Assembly (NCBI GenBank): GCA_026988575.1
Contig: JALSKZ010000067.1
Coordinates: forward strand, 1-38,641
Direction of reading: 5' to 3'
DNA: 38,641 nt
Source: Thermodesulfobacteriales bacterium
GTDB lineage: Bacteria; Desulfobacterota; Thermodesulfobacteria; Thermodesulfobacteriales; Thermodesulfatatoraceae
Both the position numbers and the translations under genes were made by a program. The notes below the pieces were generated by a model that saw nothing but the letters and a program-made list of their open reading frames with translations, had not been told where the DNA came from and made no database searches. This document shows positions 33,931 through 38,641 of this stretch, piece after piece (positions within the stretch are counted from its first letter, which is position 1; every line of letters starts with the position of its first letter).

Positions 33931-34578
33931 TTGTCCCAAAGAAATTTAGAAGGTCTCCTAGAAGAGGAAAAAAGCTATCTTGATATAGTACTCGAATGGG
34001 CCAAAACGATAGTTCTTGCCTTATTACTGGCCCTTTTTATCCGTACCTTTTTTATCCAGGCCTTTAAGATCCCCTCTGGGTCCATGATCCCTACCCTTTT
34101 GATAGGAGACCATATACTTGTAAACAAGTTAGTCTATGGAGTGCGTAACCCCATCACACGTTCGGTTTGGATCCACGGACGCATGCCTAGACGCAAAGAA
34201 GTAATTGTTTTTATCTGCCCCAAAGAACCCAAACTAGACTTTATAAAACGCGTCATAGGGTTACCTGGTGATCGTATCGAAATTCGCAACAAAAAAGTCT
34301 ACCTTAACGGTAAACTATTGAACGAACCATATGTTCAACACACGGACAAACATATATTGCCAGCTGATGTAAGCCCGCGGGATAATTACGGCCCGATAAT
34401 AGTACCCAAAGATCACTTATTCGTTATGGGTGATAACCGGGACCAAAGTTACGATAGCCGTTTTTGGGGTTTCGTACCCTTACGAAACGTAAAAGGTAAG
34501 GCCTTTCTTATCTATTTTTCCTGGGATAGACAGCATTTCAGAATTAGATGGAATCGTATAGGCAAGATTATCCATTAA
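33931..34578 (+). CDS. lepB: Signal peptidase I
   Basis: The 215-residue membrane protease has a single N-terminal membrane segment (about 24-44) and the serine/lysine dyad S51 in PSGSMIPT and K106 in FIKRVIGLPGD. VMGDNRDQSYDSRFWG is the conserved box near the end. It removes signal peptides from exported proteins. Start is TTG 33931, fixed by AAGGAGG 8 bases upstream; no ATG fits. A small hairpin CAAGGT/ACCTTG (33896-33911) lies just before the ribosome-binding site. Confidence 0.95.
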   Translation: MSQRNLEGLLEEEKSYLDIVLEWAKTIVLALLLALFIRTFFIQAFKIPSGSMIPTLLIGDHILVNKLVYGVRNPITRSVWIHGRMPRRKEVIVFICPKEPKLDFIKRVIGLPGDRIEIRNKKVYLNGKLLNEPYVQHTDKHILPADVSPRDNYGPIIVPKDHLFVMGDNRDQSYDSRFWGFVPLRNVKGKAFLIYFSWDRQHFRIRWNRIGKIIH

Positions 34579-34628
34579 TAAAGATAATTTTTTACCCAAT
34601 ACGAAGATCTGCCGAATCAACTTTTAAG

Positions 34629-35204
34629 ATGAAAAGTCTCACTTTTTTATTTGTGTTTCTTTTTTATTTTAGTACCCCTATCTGGGCCCTGGTCTTGTAT
34701 CAATGGGTAGATAAACAGGGGCACATTCATATCGTAGACGACCCGAGCAAAATTCCTCCCCCTTACCGGGACAAGGCCAAAGTTTTAGAATTTCTTCCCT
34801 CTGCCTCTAAGTCTCCTCCAAAAAGGGTCGAGGCTGGCCCGCCAGAACCAACTAAAGATATTTATGGGCGCGACCTAAAATGGTATCTAGAACAAAAGAA
34901 ATACTGGCTCAAACAGGCTGAAATACTGCAAAAACAAATCAAAGAAAACGAACGGGTAATGCAGCTACTCCATCGCGGAGTACCAAAAGCACGTCGTGGT
35001 GTGCGCACTCCGTATGGTCTGCAGTTGGGTAAAGGGCCCTTATTGAGACGCTGGGCAGAATATAAAAGGCTACAGCGCCTTAATAAAATACTTGCCCAAA
35101 AGCTTAAGAAGGCCCGTTATATGAGCCAAAAAGGCATCTTGCGCCAGGCGGCAAAGGCCCAAGCCCCCAGCTCCTGGCTAGAAGCTATTCGGAATGACCC
35201 CTAA
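34629..35204 (+). CDS. DUF4124-domain periplasmic protein
   Basis: From ATG 34629 the 191-residue product has a signal peptide (MKSLTFLFVFLFYF..., cleavage near IWALV). Directly after it comes YQWVDKQGHIHIVDDPSKIP, a DUF4124 pattern (short beta-strand repeat with W-x-D-x-x-G). The remainder is a basic, helical region with a probable coiled coil around 100-130. The frame is open upstream to 34548, inside lepB, but homology and the signal peptide favour the later start. The function of DUF4124 proteins is unknown. Its end overlaps comB by 20 bases. Confidence 0.75.
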   Translation: MKSLTFLFVFLFYFSTPIWALVLYQWVDKQGHIHIVDDPSKIPPPYRDKAKVLEFLPSASKSPPKRVEAGPPEPTKDIYGRDLKWYLEQKKYWLKQAEILQKQIKENERVMQLLHRGVPKARRGVRTPYGLQLGKGPLLRRWAEYKRLQRLNKILAQKLKKARYMSQKGILRQAAKAQAPSSWLEAIRNDP

Positions 35205-35874
35205 GGGGGACAAAACCATCGTTGGTAAGTATTGGTATTATGGGGTATAGATCAACCCGAGCACAAAGGCTTACGTCATCTCCTAACCCTAAGGCCTTTA
35301 AAGCCTTGGCGTGATGGGCCTGCCAGAGATTTTTTTCAATATTTTCGATATGGCGAGCATAATCATAGGCAATCAAGGCTGTATCGTTTAGCGCCTGAAA
35401 GCCGGGAAAATTTTGGGCTAATTTGCCGGCGAAAAAGAAATCCTCCAGGGCCACTTCTCCTTCACTACCGGCGCACAATATAAAGACCTCTTCAAAGCGT
35501 TTAGCAAAGGTAACCACCGCCGAAAGATTTAAAAAACAGGCGGCAATTACCACCTTGGCCCTTTGAATAAAGCTAAGGGCCCGTGTACCATTGGTAGTGG
35601 AGATCACTACCTTGTGCCCCTTAACGCTTCTGACTTCTCTAGGGGAATTACCAAGATCAAAGCCTTCAGGAGGCAAACCGTTTCTCTCTCCCATGAGGAG
35701 GTAACCTTGTTCTTTGAAAAGAAGGGCCTCTTCTATGGTGTCTACCGGTTTTACCAAAATAGCCTCGTGGGCCAGAGCCGAGGTGATCGTAGAGGTAGCC
35801 CTCAAAATATCCACCAGGATAACTAACCCCTCTGTCTTGATGGGACGAGGTACCGGGGCTATATAAATCTTCAT
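35185..35874 (-). CDS. comB: 2-phosphosulfolactate phosphatase family protein (ComB)
   Basis: The 229-residue protein matches ComB: VILVDILRATSTITSAL with the conserved D-x-L-R-A, ERNGLPPEGFDLGNSPRE, VISTTNGTRAL and LCAGSEGEVALEDFFFAG. In methanogens ComB dephosphorylates phosphosulfolactate during coenzyme M synthesis. Bacterial homologues are widespread and their substrate is often unproven. No comA or comC is visible here. Its start overlaps the end of the cobD-like gene as ATGA, so the two are cotranslated. Confidence 0.88.
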   Translation of the reverse strand: MKIYIAPVPRPIKTEGLVILVDILRATSTITSALAHEAILVKPVDTIEEALLFKEQGYLLMGERNGLPPEGFDLGNSPREVRSVKGHKVVISTTNGTRALSFIQRAKVVIAACFLNLSAVVTFAKRFEEVFILCAGSEGEVALEDFFFAGKLAQNFPGFQALNDTALIAYDYARHIENIEKNLWQAHHAKALKALGLGDDVSLCARVDLYPIIPILTNDGFVPLRGHSE

Positions 35875-36938
35875 TTCAAGATCTCCTCCAGGGCCTTTAG
35901 TAGATATCTATTCTCCTCTCGGGTCTTTAGGGCTATGCGCAGATAGTTTGGCCCTAGCCCTAAAAAATTATGGGCCAAACGTACCAGAATATGATAGCGA
36001 CGTAAAAGGAGTTCCCATAAGCCCTGTGCTGGTTCATCCAAGGCGAGAAGAAAAAAGTGTACCCGTCCAGAAAAGACTTTAACGCCTGGCAAAGAGGACA
36101 GCCGAGGGAGCCAGTATTTTTTTTCGCGCACCACCAAACCCTGCACTCTCTTTAGATAATCGGCCTTGGATAGCAACCAAGGACCAGCCATTTGGGCCAA
36201 ACGGTTCATATTCCACGGCAAACAGGCCTTCTTTAGCACCGTAACTAATTGTGGAGCCGCAACGGCATAGCCCAAACGTAGGCCTGGGACACGATATATC
36301 TTGGAAAAAGAGCGTAAAACTATCAAATTTCGGGGAAAAGGCCGTTGGTAGAGCAGGGAGGCCTTTTCATCAATAAACTCTATGTAAGACTCATCTACCA
36401 AAAAAATAATCTCCGGGAACAAATTGAGCAAACCGACCAGTTGATCACGCCCTATAAAAGTCCCTGTAGGATTATTGGGGTTACAAATAAAGACCATTTG
36501 CGGTCTTTGTCGGCAAATCTCTTTTTCCACTTGGACCAAATCAAATTCAAAATTTTCTTCTGGCCTTGCTATAAAAAACAATACTTGAGCTCCGGCCCTT
36601 TTTAGAGCACAGGCATAATCTGTATAGGTAGGGGCCAAAATAAGCCCTTTAGAAGGGCACAAAAGTCTAGGTAAGGCAAAAATCCACTCCGTGGTTCCTG
36701 AAGAGGGGAAAAATATATCTGGATCAAGATCAAAAAAACTCCCCAGGGCCTGGCGCAAAGAAAAATTATCTTCTTCAGGCAAAATCTCTATTTGTTTAAG
36801 GTGTCTCTTAATAAAGGAATAGAATCCCTTAGGAGGAGGCAGAGGACTGACATTGCTACTGTAGTCATTTATCTGTTGGACTTCTAGGCCGTATCGACGG
36901 GCCAGGGTATAAACCGCCCCTCCGTGACCAAAAGGCAT
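35871..36938 (-). CDS. PLP-dependent aminotransferase, CobD/HisC-like
   Basis: The 355-residue fold-type I enzyme begins FGHGGAVYTLARRYG and INDYSSNVSPLPPP, the HGG...A...G...D-S-N-x-x-P opening typical of CobD (L-threonine-O-3-phosphate decarboxylase). NPNNPTG (153-159), D182 and Y185 of VDESYIEF, and the PLP lysine K213 in SFSKIYRVPGLRLGY are present. HisC shares these motifs, so CobD versus histidinol-phosphate aminotransferase is not decided by eye. Neighbours are a purN-like gene (upstream, 0-base gap) and comB, not cobalamin genes. Confidence 0.82.
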   Translation of the reverse strand: MPFGHGGAVYTLARRYGLEVQQINDYSSNVSPLPPPKGFYSFIKRHLKQIEILPEEDNFSLRQALGSFFDLDPDIFFPSSGTTEWIFALPRLLCPSKGLILAPTYTDYACALKRAGAQVLFFIARPEENFEFDLVQVEKEICRQRPQMVFICNPNNPTGTFIGRDQLVGLLNLFPEIIFLVDESYIEFIDEKASLLYQRPFPRNLIVLRSFSKIYRVPGLRLGYAVAAPQLVTVLKKACLPWNMNRLAQMAGPWLLSKADYLKRVQGLVVREKKYWLPRLSSLPGVKVFSGRVHFFLLALDEPAQGLWELLLRRYHILVRLAHNFLGLGPNYLRIALKTREENRYLLKALEEILK

Positions 36939-37760
36939 TTACCACTCTCCCGTACGCACATGTTGCTCGATACGTCCCGTTAGGTCATAAGGTCCAGCCA
37001 GCACCTTCCCCGTGCTGTCTACTAGCTCTCTATCTTTCAGCGACACCTCTCCCTCGGCAAAGGCCTTTAAAGTATAAACGATAAGGGGCAACTCCCGTTT
37101 CACACCTTCTTGTCTTATAAGTGCAAACAAAGGCTCCTTTTCCCCCTCTTTCTGTTTGATCCCTTCAAGCCCCAAACGCCTCTTTTTGGCCCTAAAGGTC
37201 TCCCATAAAGGGTCAAATTTAGGCCCCCTAAGGGAAAAACGGCCAAAGGTAACTGCTGGCCCCCTATCGAGCTCTGGAGTTACTAAATGCATCATCACTC
37301 CTGTCTCTTCGGCTTCCTGCTCCAGGAGTTGCCAAATTACCTCTTGCCAGGTCCCCTGAGGCCCTCCAGGTAAGGCCGGATGAAGGTTTATCATAGGCAG
37401 GCGCTGACAAAGATCAGCAGAAACCACCCACATGTATCCGGCCAAGACGATCAAATCCACCTCCTCAGCAGCGAGTAAACGATAAACCTCTTCGTGATAA
37501 AGGTGTCTCCACTTAGAACGGTCTTGCTTGCGCCACTCAGGCTCAAATTCTTTGGCCGATAAATAAAACACCTTAAAAGAAAGGTCTTGACATAAATTAA
37601 AAAAAAGATCGCTTTCCGGATCTTCCCCGGGCCTTCTACTCAAAAAGACGTAAGCAATCTGGCCCGGGATAAACCCCTCTTTTATGCGTTCCCATACAAT
37701 ACGCAAGAGATCTCTAGCGGCCTTGTCTCTGCCCGTAGAAAACCATCCCAAACGAAACAT
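36939..37760 (-). CDS. PurN-like formyltransferase-family protein
   Basis: From ATG 37760, preceded by GGAGG 5 bases upstream, 273 residues are read. The fold resembles glycinamide ribonucleotide formyltransferase: VLAGYMWVVSADL, INLHPALPGGPQGTW with N125 and H127, and ELDRGPAV with D165 matching the catalytic Asn-His-Asp. The protein is about 80 residues longer than PurN and lacks the usual GSNLQ start (here GWFSTGRDKAARD). It may be a paralogue with another acceptor. It ends 0-1 base before the cobD-like gene. An in-frame TTG at 37775 is really part of the ribosome-binding site. Confidence 0.78.
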   Translation of the reverse strand: MFRLGWFSTGRDKAARDLLRIVWERIKEGFIPGQIAYVFLSRRPGEDPESDLFFNLCQDLSFKVFYLSAKEFEPEWRKQDRSKWRHLYHEEVYRLLAAEEVDLIVLAGYMWVVSADLCQRLPMINLHPALPGGPQGTWQEVIWQLLEQEAEETGVMMHLVTPELDRGPAVTFGRFSLRGPKFDPLWETFRAKKRRLGLEGIKQKEGEKEPLFALIRQEGVKRELPLIVYTLKAFAEGEVSLKDRELVDSTGKVLAGPYDLTGRIEQHVRTGEW

Positions 37761-38134
37761 ATCTGCCTCCAACACACTCTAAAAACTATTGTTATGATAC
37801 AAAACTAATCTCTACCAGCAAAGTTTAAGCCTCACCGAGCGCTCAAACCAATCAAAAATAAAGAGATTAACACCTGCTGAATAAACAAAACAACCATTGT
37901 TCTACTTTCTAGGAGCACAAAACAGCTGAGACTCAAACATGGTCATAACCAGCGCTCCCATTATGGTCATGCGGATGATGTAGCCACGGCAAGCCGCTGG
38001 CTTGCCTCGCGATGAGAAAAAAGGAGAAGGCCTCCTCGTGGTGACCAGGTGCCAGGTCCTACTGGCCTGTTAGCTCTTGCGTGGATGTATAAGTTGCCTT
38101 GCGGCAATTTTTTCTGGTAAAAATGTTTTTAAAG

Positions 38135-38214
38135 AGACCTTTGCAAAATGGCCGAGATCAGCGCTACAAGCACGACCGCAAGGGGGGCCGTTCTTAGGTG
38201 TTTTACAAAGGTCT
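38135..38214. mobile_element. MITE-like or IS-remnant element with terminal inverted repeats
   Basis: AGACCTTTGCAAAA (38135-38148) and TTTTACAAAGGTCT (38201-38214) are inverted with a single mismatch, bounding 80 bases that also contain GGCC on both sides. No open frame fits, so it would be non-autonomous. Clear target-site duplications were not found. Confidence 0.4.
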
Positions 38215-38260
38215 TCTAAATTATTACCAGGAGCACAAAACAGATGAAATTTTGAACATT

Positions 38261-38326
38261 GTCATTGCGAATGAAGCGAAGCAATCTCATGGGACCGCGC
38301 GGACGTACAAGTCGCCTTGCGATGAC
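38261..38326. repeat. Dispersed GTCATTGCGA-type palindromic repeat
   Basis: The element begins GTCATTGCGAATGAAGCGAA, continues GCAATCTC and ends CCTTGCGATGAC; the outer ten or so bases are near-perfect inverted complements. This is a REP-like repeat seen in many bacterial intergenic regions; degenerate reverse copies occur at 26901-27004. Confidence 0.7.
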
Positions 38327-38372
38327 TCTTTGTCGGATAAAACATGCTCCTAATAATATAAGGAGGAACGCT

Positions 38373-38641
38373 ATGAAAGTAGTTGCCTTTAACGGAAGTG
38401 CCCGCAAAGACGGAAATACTGCCATCCTTTTAAAGATTGTTCTGGGTGTCCTTGAAGAAAACGGCATAGAAACAGAGCTTATCCAGCTTGCCGGCCTTAA
38501 TCTTTCAGGCTGTATTGCTTGCTACAAGTGCTTTAAAGAAAAAAACAGGCGCTGTGCCCAAAAAGATGACCCCATAAACGATTACATTGCCAAGATGGAA
38601 GAGGCCCACGGCATTCTCCTTGGCTCGCCGGTCTATTTTGC
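38373..38641 (+). CDS. Flavodoxin-like NAD(P)H-dependent FMN reductase, N-terminal part
   Basis: An AGGAGG site at 38361-38366 precedes ATG 38373. The 89 visible residues open MKVVAFNGSARKDGNTAILL, with the FMN phosphate loop GSARKDGNT. ACYKCFKEKNRRC and GILLGSPVYFA (the flavin-binding GSPVYF) follow. This is the NADPH-dependent FMN reductase / iron-sulfur flavoprotein group; the CxxC-like cysteines (SGCIACYKC) suggest the ISF-like type. The gene continues past the right edge, so neither the full length nor any cluster motif can be checked. Confidence 0.85.
   Translation, partial: MKVVAFNGSARKDGNTAILLKIVLGVLEENGIETELIQLAGLNLSGCIACYKCFKEKNRRCAQKDDPINDYIAKMEEAHGILLGSPVYF

Larger units (their letters stand above)
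37776..38372. repeat. Second intergenic repeat cluster
   Basis: No convincing gene occupies this 597-base gap. It contains AGGAGCACAAAACAG twice (37911-37925 and 38229-38243), an 8-base hairpin GGCAAGCC/GGCTTGCC (37988-38006), a small TTGCC/GGCAA hairpin followed by six T (38094-38113), an 80-base element with 14-base ends (38135-38214) and a dispersed-repeat copy at 38261-38326. 37776-37907 is plain AT-rich spacer upstream of the purN-like gene. Confidence 0.65.

Noticed and set aside
33896-33980. Short leader frame (TTG 33909) before lepB
   Set aside because: No ribosome-binding site at suitable distance and it overlaps the lepB start in another frame.
26680-38372. CRISPR array from the clustered repeats
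   Set aside because: Repeat copies are degenerate, irregularly spaced and there are no cas genes.
38216-38467. Minus-strand frame of 83 codons at the right end
   Set aside because: It overlaps the repeat copy and the well-supported flavin reductase start on the other strand.

Overview
The window reads as chromosomal DNA from a thermophilic, Gram-negative, sulfur- or sulfate-metabolising anaerobe. The best fit is a member of the Thermodesulfobacteria, but the genus cannot be fixed from sequence alone. The pointers are a TtuA-type tRNA U54 thiolase with every expected cysteine (a heat-adaptation enzyme), a class III tetraheme cytochrome c3, a periplasmic Fe-S/NrfD/cytochrome redox module beside tatBC, a TIGR04219-like outer-membrane barrel, a complete pilMNOPQ set, and very tight gene packing in which many convergent genes overlap at their 3' ends.

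Layout. 1-1349: start of the str operon on the minus strand (rpsL, rpsG, fusA cut by the window edge) behind a near-consensus promoter. 1494-5773: plus-strand run of an NSS-family sodium symporter with a tiny partner peptide, rarA, and one uninterrupted frame holding both YbeY and PdxJ. 5770-9267: a small basic protein, an outer-membrane barrel, an ABC-2 exporter pair and an HTH protein. 9351-14339: lgt, tyrA, a MoxR-type AAA+ ATPase coupled to a 603-aa protein with a TraB-like N-terminus, and ysxC. 14336-16498: a membrane diguanylate cyclase. 16619-21867: the cytochrome c3/Fe-S/triheme cytochrome/NrfD operon ending at a strong hairpin, preceded by alr-tatB-tatC. 21947-26679: an unrecognised 315-aa protein, an orphan peptide-binding protein, ttuA and a BrkB-family membrane protein. 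26680-27379: intergenic repeats. 27380-31927: pilMNOPQ, strikingly AT-rich in its upstream half. 32053-35204: lepA, lepB and a DUF4124 protein. 35185-37760: purN-like, cobD-like and comB genes in one operon. 37776-38372: a second repeat cluster. 38373-end: a truncated flavin reductase.

How the genes work together. The periplasmic redox operon probably moves electrons between a cytochrome c3 pool and menaquinone. Its Fe-S subunit has a twin-arginine signal, and tatB-tatC lie just upstream on the same strand. lgt, lepB, tatBC, alr, the barrel protein and pilMNOPQ together form a large cell-envelope contingent. rpsL, rpsG, fusA, lepA, ysxC, ybeY and ttuA serve translation and ribosome or tRNA maturation.

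Most unusual points: the YbeY-PdxJ frame with an internal ribosome-binding site, an alanine racemase that appears to start at ATT, the MoxR/TraB-like pair, and two intergenic clusters sharing a dispersed repeat. No tRNA, rRNA or CRISPR array and no intact transposase was seen.
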